Shown here: in pieces, positions 53,539 to 61,474 of the stretch
Numbering within the stretch: position 1 is the first letter of the stretch
Layout: each line of letters opens with the position of its first letter
DNA from: an uncultured Acidobacteriia bacterium
GTDB taxonomy: Bacteria; Acidobacteriota; Terriglobia; Bryobacterales; Bryobacteraceae
Assembly: GCA_903900705.1 (NCBI GenBank)
Contig: CAIUOG010000119.1
Location: forward strand, 1-64,000
Length of the DNA stretch: 64,000 bases
Reading direction: 5' to 3'
Program-made: the position numbers and the translations under genes
The notes under the pieces: generated by a model
Seen by the model: the letters and a program-made list of their open reading frames with translations, nothing else
What the model was told of the DNA's origin: nothing
The model's database searches: none

Positions 53539-54591
53539 TTACCGGCGCACCTCCTGCTCCCGCGTCGCTGGCCCTTCCACTGTCAAAACCTGCTGATCCG
53601 CGTCGAGCGTCGCCATCACGCCCAGGGGCAGCGTCACCTGGTCGATGGTATGACCGAAGCTCAGGCCGTAAAGCACGGGGATCTTCAGATCTCCCAGCAG
53701 GTAGTCGATCACCTCGCCCAGGGAATAGGCGGAATCATGACCGGGAGGTGGGCAGTCCTTGCACTCGCCCACCACGATCCCGGCCGCGGCCTGTAGCTTT
53801 CCCGCCAGCTTCAGCTGCGTGAACATCCTGTCGATACGGTAGATGTCTTCCCCGATGTCTTCCATCAGGAGAATCTTTCCCGCCGTCTCCACGCCGTATG
53901 GCGTCCCCAGCGTGGTCGAAAGCAGCGTCAGATTCCCGCCCGCCAATGCGCCCCGCGCCTTCCCGCCCCGCACCGTCCGCAGCGTATGCCCGGCGCGCAA
54001 TGGGTTCGCTTCCGGTGGATTCGTGACCGCTCCAATCGGCGCATGCCCGAACAGTGCGGCCCGCAGGTGCTGTTGTGACCACTCCGTGAGATGGCTCAGC
54101 GAAACCGGCCCGTGAAACGTCACCAGACCGGTTTTCTGCCCGATCGCCACATGCAGCGCCGTAATATCGCTGTAGCCCAGAAACACCTTCGGATTCGACC
54201 GGATCAGCCCGTAATCGAGCTGATCCAGCATCTGTGCCGACCCGTAGCCGCCCCGAATGCAGATAATCCCCTGTACTTCGCGGTCGGCAAACATGGCATG
54301 AAGATCGTCCACACGCTGCTGTGCCGTGCCGGCCAGGTAGCCGTAGCGCTGGCCCACCGAGCGGCCCATCTTCCACTTCAGCCCGAAGAACTCGCAGAAG
54401 CGTTTGGCAAAAGCCAGTTCGTCGGGGTCCGAAACATAACTCGAAGGGGTGATCAGCCCGATGGTGTCCCCGGCCTTCAGCGCTTTTGGCAGAATCGGGG
54501 CGGGCGCGCCGGGAGTGGATGCCGATTGCGCGAGTAGCGCCGAGCCCGTCAGGGTTTGCTGGAAGAACGTCCGTCGAAGCATCTTAGACAT
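53539..54591 (-). CDS. S66-family LD-carboxypeptidase
   Basis: A 350-residue exported serine carboxypeptidase, expected to trim the D-alanine from murein tetrapeptides (LdcA type). The signal is at residues 5-25 (LRRTFFQQTLTGSALLAQS, possibly Tat). KAGDTIGLITPSSYV is near 41. The nucleophile Ser is in FLGYSDITALH near 139. LMEDIGEDIYRI near 245 and YGLSFGHTIDQVTLPLG near 309 hold the Glu and His of the triad. It is divergent from the DUF2239 gene. Confidence 0.92.
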   Translation of the reverse strand: MSKMLRRTFFQQTLTGSALLAQSASTPGAPAPILPKALKAGDTIGLITPSSYVSDPDELAFAKRFCEFFGLKWKMGRSVGQRYGYLAGTAQQRVDDLHAMFADREVQGIICIRGGYGSAQMLDQLDYGLIRSNPKVFLGYSDITALHVAIGQKTGLVTFHGPVSLSHLTEWSQQHLRAALFGHAPIGAVTNPPEANPLRAGHTLRTVRGGKARGALAGGNLTLLSTTLGTPYGVETAGKILLMEDIGEDIYRIDRMFTQLKLAGKLQAAAGIVVGECKDCPPPGHDSAYSLGEVIDYLLGDLKIPVLYGLSFGHTIDQVTLPLGVMATLDADQQVLTVEGPATREQEVRR

Positions 54592-54637
54592 TCCTCACAG
54601 TGTAAAGCCCGCCGTCCGCCCATGTGCCGTGACGGGC

Positions 54638-54666
54638 TTGACAGGATATTTTTATCCGGGTAATAT
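54638..54666 (+). promoter_or_regulatory. sigma-70 promoter with an inverted repeat in its spacer
   Basis: TTGACA (54638-54643), a 17-nt spacer and TAATAT (54661-54666) form a near-perfect promoter. The -10 ends 6 nt before the GTG of the DUF2239 gene, which predicts a leaderless mRNA. The spacer holds GGATA-(4 nt)-TATCC (54644-54657), a likely operator or structural dyad. Confidence 0.8.
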
Positions 54667-54672
54667 TCGGAG

Positions 54673-55197
54673 GTGTCTAACTCCTGCACCGCCTTCCATA
54701 GCAAGATCCGCCTTGCCTCCGGACCTCTGGCCGATGTCGTCCGGCGAATGGAGGAATTCCGGCGGCAGGACTCTACCGCGCAGATCCTGATTTTCGATGA
54801 CAAAACCGGGGAGCAGATCGACCCTCCGGTGTCAGTCGCGGTTCCGACGCCTAAGCAGCCCGGGCGACCGAAACTCGGCGTGGTCGCCCGGGAAGTCACT
54901 CTGCTGCCCCGTCACTGGGATTGGCTCTCGACGCAGCCGGGAGGCGCTTCCGTCGCATTGCGCAAACTGGTGGAACAGGCCATCCGAACGAATGGCGAAC
55001 AGGATGGACTCCGCCGCGCCCGACAGGCCGCTTATCGTTTCGCCACGGCGTTGGCCGGCGATGAACCCGGCTATGAAGAAGCACTGCGGGCGCTGTTCGC
55101 GGGCGATCACCCGCGGTTTCTGGCGATGATGGAACCCTGGCCTCCGGATATTCGCGACTACGCGGCGGCGCTCGCCTTCGGGCGGGAAGAAGCCTGA
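54673..55197 (+). CDS. DUF2239 family protein
   Basis: A 174-residue cytoplasmic protein of the DUF2239 family. Motifs are FHSKIRLASGPLADVVRRM, ILIFDDKTGEQIDPP, GRPKLGVVAREVTLLPRHWDW near 64 and QPGGASVALRKLVEQA, the last three being diagnostic. Function unknown. It starts with GTG 54673, directly at the predicted transcription start, without a leader. The GIY-YIG gene follows 1 nt after its stop, so the two form a transcription unit. Confidence 0.88.
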   Translation: MSNSCTAFHSKIRLASGPLADVVRRMEEFRRQDSTAQILIFDDKTGEQIDPPVSVAVPTPKQPGRPKLGVVAREVTLLPRHWDWLSTQPGGASVALRKLVEQAIRTNGEQDGLRRARQAAYRFATALAGDEPGYEEALRALFAGDHPRFLAMMEPWPPDIRDYAAALAFGREEA

Positions 55198-55198
55198 A

Positions 55199-55540
55199 AT
55201 GCTCTCGAAAGAACAGCGGAAACAGGCCGCTCATCAGTTTCGGGAAAGGAAGGTGCGCGCCGGGGTTTACGCGATCCGCTGCACCACCACCGGCAGCGTC
55301 TGGGTGGGCACTTCCCGCAATCTCGATACGGCTCAGAACAGCAACTGGTTCGCTCTCCGGATCGGCGGGCATCGCGATAAGCCCCTGCAGGACGAATGGC
55401 TCGCGAATCAGGAACCGGCCTTCACGTTTGAGGTGCTGGAAAGTATCGAAGAAGATACGCCGGCGCTGCTGGTTGCGGATCAGCTGAAATCCGCAAAGCA
55501 GCGCTGGCTGGCAAGGCTGGGAGCGCGCGGCCTGCTGTAG
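55199..55540 (+). CDS. GIY-YIG nuclease-fold protein
   Basis: A 113-residue protein with a degenerate GIY-YIG start (AGVYAIRCTTTGSVWVGTSRNLDT, residues about 21-44). The GVYAI and VWVGT strands replace GIY and YIG, and the basic helix RIGGHRDKPLQDEWLA follows. The final catalytic Glu candidate is in FTFEVLESIEED. It may or may not be an active nuclease. It lies 1 nt after the DUF2239 gene, with which it is surely co-expressed. Confidence 0.8.
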   Translation: MLSKEQRKQAAHQFRERKVRAGVYAIRCTTTGSVWVGTSRNLDTAQNSNWFALRIGGHRDKPLQDEWLANQEPAFTFEVLESIEEDTPALLVADQLKSAKQRWLARLGARGLL

Positions 55541-55559
55541 CTCGTTCAGACTTCGTGGA

Positions 55560-56087
55560 CTACTGCTTGCTGGAAGGCGGCACCATGTCCTTCAGCCGCA
55601 TGTAAGTCACCAGGTTGCCGTAGTGTTCCATAGTGTGGGCCGCATTGAAGTCCATGATGGAGATGCGGGTCATGGGGCGGCCGAAGAAGGTCACGGTTTC
55701 GGCAGCGGAGGATTCCGTCATCTTCTTGTAGCCCGCCTCGCAGTAGGCGAATGCCTGAGTCAGCGCGGCTACGACTTCCGCCTTTGACTTCGCTGTTTTT
55801 TCGATGCCCTTGTCTACCGGCTTGCCTTCAAGCGCTGCGCCGCAGAATTCATACTGGCCGTCGGCGATGTGCGCGAACAGTTCCCCGAAGGTGCGGACCT
55901 TCGGAGTGGGACGCCAGTTCCACAAATCAGCGGGAATCTGATCCGCCGATTTCACGACATTGTTCTTTGCATTGCCGAAAAGCACCATCGAACTGGAAAC
56001 CTGCGGACCGGCGGCGGGAGCCTGCGCGAAGGTGGTGGCGGCGGAAGACAGGACTAACGCGGCGGTCAGGAAGCGGGAAATGGACAT
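55560..56087 (-). CDS. secreted DinB-like protein
   Basis: A 175-residue protein. Signal residues are 1-22 (ending TTFAQ). The DinB-like metal-site histidines are seen in ELFAHIADGQ near 69 and HTMEHYGN near 153. Location outside the cytoplasm is unusual for DinB proteins but common in Acidobacteriota. ATG 56087 is chosen because the signal begins there, and a GATAAT lies 6 nt upstream. The frame is open to 56150 with no signal. Confidence 0.85.
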   Translation of the reverse strand: MSISRFLTAALVLSSAATTFAQAPAAGPQVSSSMVLFGNAKNNVVKSADQIPADLWNWRPTPKVRTFGELFAHIADGQYEFCGAALEGKPVDKGIEKTAKSKAEVVAALTQAFAYCEAGYKKMTESSAAETVTFFGRPMTRISIMDFNAAHTMEHYGNLVTYMRLKDMVPPSSKQ

Positions 56088-56093
56088 AACCCA

Positions 56094-56099
56094 ATTATC
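56094..56099 (-). promoter_or_regulatory. GATAAT -10 element for a leaderless DinB-like mRNA
   Basis: On the minus strand GATAAT ends 6 nt before the ATG at 56087, so initiation would fall on the start codon. No Shine-Dalgarno is seen between them. Confidence 0.45.
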
Positions 56100-56267
56100 G
56101 CTCAAACCGGCCAATTCAAATGTTATCGATGAGCGCATTCCCTGCCTCATCAGGCAAGCCGTTCCGCACGATAAATTCCGCGTTTTTTCTGAGCTTTCTG
56201 TCGACAGATGTGAAGGTCCACAAAGGAACTCGGAAAAAAGGACGAATCCCCCGGGGGGCGGAGGGGA

Positions 56268-56663
56268 TCAATGGATCGTTTCGACGCCCTCAGGGTGCAG
56301 GGTGCCACCGGTCATCCAGTCTTCTTCCCCCGCCTGTAGCAGTTTTGTCCGTAAATTTCTGAGGTGTCTCTCCACCGTTTCCGGCCTGCAACGGAGCCTT
56401 TCCGCAACGCCCGCCACAGTGGCCCCACTCTCGAATACTGAGTGCGCACCGCGCGTGAACAGAAGAAATATGAGGAATTCCCGGCTGGAGAGCGTCCGCA
56501 GAACGGTAATTGTGTTTTTGTTCACCCGTTTGTGATCCGGAGGTACTACCGGCGTAGCCGAGGTAGACATGCCCGAATTATATACGACTCCTGTAGTTTC
56601 TGTCGCCGGGATTTTGTCCGCCGCTAATTTGTCTGGGGAATCCTCAGCAACACCAGAGTTCAT
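56268..56663 (-). CDS. small LuxR-type HTH protein
   Basis: A 131-residue protein. The C-terminal half (about residues 55-115) carries a LuxR/GerE-type HTH: TLSSREFLIFLLFTRG, then VAGVAERLRCRPETVERHLR. The N-terminal half is Ser/Thr/Pro-rich and shows no receiver or ligand domain. A start at an internal ATG (about 56570) is possible. It is divergent from the large Oar-like receptor gene, so local regulation is plausible but not shown. Confidence 0.75.
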   Translation of the reverse strand: MNSGVAEDSPDKLAADKIPATETTGVVYNSGMSTSATPVVPPDHKRVNKNTITVLRTLSSREFLIFLLFTRGAHSVFESGATVAGVAERLRCRPETVERHLRNLRTKLLQAGEEDWMTGGTLHPEGVETIH

Positions 56664-56801
56664 TTCGTTTGGATAAGCACCGTATGACCGTTTGCTTAAT
56701 CGCTGTCTTTATCGTTTACTCTATTGACCCGGCTCCACGCTTGTGATAGCTTCTCCCACAGGTCATTTCCATTTCAGTCCGCCCAGGGGAGTCACACAAC
56801 C

Positions 56802-59800
56802 ATGTTGTTTTCACGTTCTCGCTCCATCGTCCTGTCTGTTCTCTTTTGTGCTCTGTCCGCCATCGGCTTGCAGGCGCAGATGACGATCACCGGCTCCGTT
56901 TCCGGTAACGTTTCCGATCCCTCCGGTCAAACCGTTCCGGGGGCATCCGTCACTCTCACCAGCGAAAAGACACGCGAAGTCCACAACACCAAAACCAACA
57001 CCGCCGGCGCTTTCAGTTTCAACGCCGTTCCGCCGGACGCCTATACTCTGAAGGTCGAACACGCCGGTTTTAAGGCTTATGAAAAGACTGCACTGGTGGT
57101 TGCCGCCAACGAGCGCATCGCCCTCGGGCAGATCACGCTCACCATCGGCGCGGTGAGCGAAACCGTGAGTGTGAGTTCCGAAGCCGCGCATGTGGAAACG
57201 GACAGCTCTGAGCAATCGGCCGACCTCACAACGGATCAAGTCGGCAATCTGACGGCCCGCGGCAGAGACGTGGTTTCGCTGCTCCGCACCATCCCGGGCG
57301 TTTCTTATCAGGCGGATCAGGATACGGTTGGTGGCCAGTACGGCACCGGCTCGCCGTCTATCCGCGGCGCGTCCAGCAACCAGAACATCATTGCCGTCGA
57401 TGGCGTGGTGAGCAATGACATGGGTTCGCCAAACGTCTTTTCGAGCGTCACCACGATGGACGCCATCGGCGAAGTGAAGGTCATTCTGAACGGCTATCGC
57501 GCCGAGTATGCCGGTAATGGCGGCACCGTCGTGCAGGTGGTCAGCAAGTCCGGTGGGCGCGATTTTCATGGCAACGCCTATTACTACGGACGCAATGAAG
57601 CCCTGAACGCGAACGATTTTTTCAACAACCGCAACAAGGTCAAGCGCCCGGAATACCGCTACAATACGTTCGGTTTCTCGGTGGGTGGTCCGCTCTTTAT
57701 CCCGGGCCGGTTCAACCGGGACCGTAAGCGCCTGTTTGCCTTCTATAACCTGGAAGAACTGCAGGATCGCGTGCCTGGCGGCCTGACGCAGTACACCATG
57801 CCGTCGGCACTGGAACGCAATGGCGACTTCTCGCAGACTTACGACACCAGCGGCAAGGTAATTCCGGTGAACGACCCCTACAACCTGGTGGGGGGCAAGG
57901 CGCAGCAGTTCCCTGGTAACGCGATTCCCGCGAGCCGGCTTGATAAGAACGGTCTCGCGCTGCTCAAGATCCTGCCGCTGCCCAACTTCGTGAACCCGTC
58001 CATCACCAGTTACAACTACAACTATCAGATTCAGGAAGTACAGGTTTTCCCGAAGCGCAGCAACCTGTTTAAGATTGACTGGGTGCCCACCGATAACGAC
58101 CGGGTGTGGTTCCGCGGCAAGACCTGGCTCTCACAGCAGGAAGGCTACTCCGTGGCCTCCGGCGCGACTCCGGTCGGGTTCTTTGCCCAGTGCTATTGCT
58201 TCTCCGAACAGGGCATCGCAACCGGCTGGACGCACACGTTCACTCCCACCCTGGTGATGGAACTCACCGCCGGCGTCCGCACGAACCACGAAGGCTGGAC
58301 GCCGTACAACGACACCACGACGCCTGCCCAGCTGGTCCCCACGGCGGGCAACCCGCTCTCCACCGTGCTGCGTTCCGCGGTCGGCTTCACCGCCGGCCAG
58401 TGGTATCCGTCTTCCAATCCGGATGGCATCATCCCCCGCTTCAGCTTCAACGTCGCCAGTTCGCCGAACGTGAGCTTTGATGACCGCTTCCTGAAGAATG
58501 GCACCGACTTCACCTTCAGCTTCAACGACAACTTCACGTGGACCAAAGGTCAGCACACCGTGAAGGCGGGCATCGACGTCTACCGTATCCGCGAGTATGA
58601 GGGCGAACGCAGCACCTTCAGCGGTACGTTTAACTTCTCCAAGGATACGAACAATCCGCTCGACACCAACTATGCCTTCTCGAACGCGGCGCTCGGCGTT
58701 TACCAGAGCTATACGGAATCGAACGCGCGCTTTGGCGCGAACGAACGGCAGGCGATTGTCGAATGGTTCGTGCAGGATACCTGGAAGGTCACCAAAAGAC
58801 TGACGCTCGATTACGGCGCGCGCTTCACCTGGGCCAATCAGATGTATCCGCATTACGACGGGCAGCAGTCGGTTCTCGCGCTGAGCCGCTACAGCGCGAA
58901 GAACGCGCCCACGCTGTTCCAGCCGGTGATTTCAAACGGCGTCAGAATGGCCTTGAATCCGGTTACCGGGGCGCTTCTGCCGCAGACCTATGTAGGCGCC
59001 TTTGTGCCCAACACGGGCAATCCGATTAACGGGGGCGTTCTTTCGGGCGACGCCAGCTACCCGCGTGGCTTCGTGAACCAGCAGCCGATTCACGTCGGAC
59101 CGCGGCTCGGTTTCGCCTACGATGTGTTTGGCGACGGCAAGACCGCCATCCGCGGCGGCATCGGCATCCTCTATAATCCGCGCTTCAGCCTCTGGAGCCC
59201 GACCACCAATAACCCGCCGGCCGTGCTGACTCCCATCCAGTATTACGGGACCATCAATACGCTGCTTCAGACCGTTGGCGTGCTCGCTCCCAGCAATACC
59301 AACGCACTGAACGTCGCGGGCAAAACCCCGCGCAACTACAACGGTTCGATTGGTGTGCAGCATGATTTCGGGCACTCCATTCTGCTCGATGTCTCCTACG
59401 CGCTGGTGCTGGGCCGCGATCTGCAGCAGAGCTACAACATCAATACCGTTCCCTACGGTTCGCGTTTCCTGGCGCAGAACACCGATCCGACCACCGGCAA
59501 GCCGCTGCCGGACAACTTCTTCCGTCCGTACCCCGGCTACAACAACGTCACGTTCCTCGACAATGCGTTTTCGTCGAACTATCATGCGCTGCTGGTTTCT
59601 TTGAACCGGCGGTTCTCGAAGGACCTGCAGATCGGCGTCTCCTACGCGTACTCGAAGTACATGGACTACACCGGTATCCCGGTCTACCGTCCGCTGCGGG
59701 TATGGGCGTACGGCCTTGATGGCGCGGATCAGACGCAGAACATGACCATCAACTACATCTACAACTTCCCGTCGGTGTCGAAGCTCATTCCGAACAAAGC

Positions 59801-60290
59801 GGTTGGCTATGTGCTGAATGGATGGTCGCTGTCAGGGATCGCGCAGTTCGCAGTCGGCACGCCGATTGCGGTCGGATTCAGCACCACGGACGGAACCGAC
59901 CAGACCGGCGGCGGCGATGGCCAGCGCATCAATGTGGTGGGAAATGCGAATTCCGGCACCACCCACACGTTCCTGCAGTGGTTTAACACCGCGGCCTTCG
60001 CCCGCCCGGGCATCGGCGATCCCGGCAACGCCGGCAAGTACGATGTGCGCGGTCCCGGCATCAGCAACGTGGATGCCGCTCTGGCGAAGATGTTCCCGCT
60101 GAAGAGCGAGAAACGCAATATTGAACTGCGCTGGGAAGCCTATAACGTCTTCAACCACACGCAGTTCTCCGGCATCAACGCCACGGCCCGTTTCGATCCC
60201 CTGGGGAACCAGACCAACGCGTTGTTCGGTCAGGTCACCTCCACACGCGCTCCCCGCGTGATGCAGGGTTCGCTGCGCTTTATCTTCTAA
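56802..60290 (+). CDS. Oar-like TonB-dependent receptor
   Basis: A 1162-residue outer-membrane protein. The signal is at residues 1-24 (ending LQAQ). A carboxypeptidase-regulatory domain (about 28-115) shows GSVSGNVSDPSGQTVPGASV and AGAFSFNAVPPDAYTLKVEH. A TonB plug-like region has NLTARGRDVVSLLRTIPGV and GSPSIRGASSNQNIIAVDG. The barrel follows, with RRFSKDLQIGVSYAYSKYMD near 944 and a terminal strand ending LRFIF. AGGGGA precedes ATG 56802. The frame is open to 56724 without signal features. A TTGACC at 56724-56729 could be a -35 element. Confidence 0.92.
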   Translation: MLFSRSRSIVLSVLFCALSAIGLQAQMTITGSVSGNVSDPSGQTVPGASVTLTSEKTREVHNTKTNTAGAFSFNAVPPDAYTLKVEHAGFKAYEKTALVVAANERIALGQITLTIGAVSETVSVSSEAAHVETDSSEQSADLTTDQVGNLTARGRDVVSLLRTIPGVSYQADQDTVGGQYGTGSPSIRGASSNQNIIAVDGVVSNDMGSPNVFSSVTTMDAIGEVKVILNGYRAEYAGNGGTVVQVVSKSGGRDFHGNAYYYGRNEALNANDFFNNRNKVKRPEYRYNTFGFSVGGPLFIPGRFNRDRKRLFAFYNLEELQDRVPGGLTQYTMPSALERNGDFSQTYDTSGKVIPVNDPYNLVGGKAQQFPGNAIPASRLDKNGLALLKILPLPNFVNPSITSYNYNYQIQEVQVFPKRSNLFKIDWVPTDNDRVWFRGKTWLSQQEGYSVASGATPVGFFAQCYCFSEQGIATGWTHTFTPTLVMELTAGVRTNHEGWTPYNDTTTPAQLVPTAGNPLSTVLRSAVGFTAGQWYPSSNPDGIIPRFSFNVASSPNVSFDDRFLKNGTDFTFSFNDNFTWTKGQHTVKAGIDVYRIREYEGERSTFSGTFNFSKDTNNPLDTNYAFSNAALGVYQSYTESNARFGANERQAIVEWFVQDTWKVTKRLTLDYGARFTWANQMYPHYDGQQSVLALSRYSAKNAPTLFQPVISNGVRMALNPVTGALLPQTYVGAFVPNTGNPINGGVLSGDASYPRGFVNQQPIHVGPRLGFAYDVFGDGKTAIRGGIGILYNPRFSLWSPTTNNPPAVLTPIQYYGTINTLLQTVGVLAPSNTNALNVAGKTPRNYNGSIGVQHDFGHSILLDVSYALVLGRDLQQSYNINTVPYGSRFLAQNTDPTTGKPLPDNFFRPYPGYNNVTFLDNAFSSNYHALLVSLNRRFSKDLQIGVSYAYSKYMDYTGIPVYRPLRVWAYGLDGADQTQNMTINYIYNFPSVSKLIPNKAVGYVLNGWSLSGIAQFAVGTPIAVGFSTTDGTDQTGGGDGQRINVVGNANSGTTHTFLQWFNTAAFARPGIGDPGNAGKYDVRGPGISNVDAALAKMFPLKSEKRNIELRWEAYNVFNHTQFSGINATARFDPLGNQTNALFGQVTSTRAPRVMQGSLRFIF

Positions 60291-60314
60291 ACTGCGCGAC
60301 TACGCCTACACCAG

Positions 60315-60356
60315 CGGCTGCCACTTTCTCTATGGAAGCGGCAGCCGTTTTCTTTT
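60315..60356 (+). terminator. terminator of the Oar-like receptor gene
   Basis: CGGCTGCC (60315-60322) and GGCAGCCG (60340-60347) are complementary around a 17-nt loop and are followed by TTTTCTTTT. It lies 25 nt after the stop codon. Confidence 0.85.
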
Positions 60357-60360
60357 GTCA

Positions 60361-60366
60361 TACGAT
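60361..60366 (+). promoter_or_regulatory. TACGAT -10-like element before the CMD-like gene
   Basis: TACGAT ends 6 nt before ATG 60373, placed for leaderless initiation, and lies just after the receptor terminator. The -35 region falls in the terminator hairpin and is not recognisable. Confidence 0.4.
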
Positions 60367-60372
60367 ATGCAG

Positions 60373-61002
60373 ATGCGCCTCCCGCCACGAATTGTTCTCC
60401 CCGCCCTTCTGCTGCTGGCCTCCGCCACGTGCTTCTCTCAGCTTTCGCCGCGCATGCCACAACTGAAGCTCGAAGACACCACGGGTGAGCAGCGCGCGCT
60501 GGCGGAACGCATGCTGAAGCAGACGCGCTCCGGCCTCACCGGGCCCTTCAACGCTATGCTCCGAAGCCCGGAGATGTCGCAGCCGCTGATGGATCTGTAT
60601 CTCTACTTCCGCTACAAGACGGCGCTGCCCCGGCCGCTGATCGAACTCGCCATCCTGATCACGGGCCGCGAATGGTCCGCGCCGTTCGAATGGTATATGC
60701 ACTATCCGATTGCCCGCAGCGAAGGTCTCTCCGCGGCCGTGCTGGCGGAACTGCGCGAAGGCAGGCGCCCGGCGACGATGAAGGCGGACGAGGGGATCGT
60801 TTATGACTTCTCCACCGAACTGCTCCGAACGCACCGGGTCGGTGATGTGACGTACCAGAAGACGCTCGCGCATTTCGGAGAGAAGAACCTGGTCGACCTG
60901 ACAGCACTCATCAGCGCCTATTCCACCTATGCCGCGCTGCTGAACGTGAACCAGTTGAAGCTGCCGCCCGGCGAGGGTCCCGAATACCTTCCCGTAAAAT
61001 AA
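60373..61002 (+). CDS. secreted carboxymuconolactone-decarboxylase-like protein
   Basis: A 209-residue protein of the CMD/AhpD-like alpha-helical fold. The signal is residues 1-23 (ending CFSQ). The fold region has FNAMLRSPEMSQPLMDLYLYFRYKTALPRPLIELAILITGRE. The CxxC redox pair of AhpD is absent (REWSAPFEWYMHYP), so peroxidase activity of AhpD type is not expected. ATG 60373 is preferred because of the upstream TACGAT; ATG 60367 and TTG 60355 are alternatives. The DinB gene follows 5 nt later. Confidence 0.82.
   Translation: MRLPPRIVLPALLLLASATCFSQLSPRMPQLKLEDTTGEQRALAERMLKQTRSGLTGPFNAMLRSPEMSQPLMDLYLYFRYKTALPRPLIELAILITGREWSAPFEWYMHYPIARSEGLSAAVLAELREGRRPATMKADEGIVYDFSTELLRTHRVGDVTYQKTLAHFGEKNLVDLTALISAYSTYAALLNVNQLKLPPGEGPEYLPVK
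60995..61000 (+). promoter_or_regulatory. TAAAAT -10-like element before the DinB gene
   Basis: TAAAAT overlaps the stop codon of the CMD-like gene and ends 7 nt before ATG 61008. It could give the DinB gene its own, leaderless transcript. Confidence 0.4.
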
Positions 61003-61007
61003 CCGGT

Positions 61008-61469
61008 ATGCTTCCGGATGTCCGCACCACCTGTCTGCAACACCTGGCTTTCATGCGCTGGGCAGATGAACGCATGCTCGGCGCCGTCGCCGAAAACATG
61101 CCGGACCAGATCTCCGTACTGAGCCACATTTATCTGGCGGAGGCCGTGTGGCTGGGCCGCGTGAAAGGGCAGGCGGACCTGATGATTACGCAGTTGCCCG
61201 CGCCCCCGAATATGCCGGAGCTGCAACGGGTCTGGCCGACCCTGCATCAGGAATGGCTCGATTGGGCGAATGATCTCGCAGCCTGGGATACCCTTGTTCC
61301 CCACCGCAACCTGCAGGGCGCTCTGTTTCAAATGCCCGCCTGGCAGATTGTGCTGCACCTGGTAAACCACGGCAGTTTTCATCGCGGTCAGGTGGCAGCC
61401 ATGCTGCGTGCCGCCGGGTTCACGCCACCGGCCACGGATCTGATCGTCTACTACCGCCTGCAGTCCTGA
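61008..61469 (+). CDS. DinB-family protein
   Basis: A 153-residue four-helix-bundle protein. It starts MLPDVRTTCLQHLAFMRWADERML, as DinB proteins do, with metal histidines in LSHIYLAEAVW near 39 and in HGSFHRGQVAAMLR near 122, the strongest DinB signature. It has no signal sequence. Function unknown. It lies 5 nt downstream of the CMD-like gene. Confidence 0.92.
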   Translation: MLPDVRTTCLQHLAFMRWADERMLGAVAENMPDQISVLSHIYLAEAVWLGRVKGQADLMITQLPAPPNMPELQRVWPTLHQEWLDWANDLAAWDTLVPHRNLQGALFQMPAWQIVLHLVNHGSFHRGQVAAMLRAAGFTPPATDLIVYYRLQS

Positions 61470-61474
61470 TCTGA

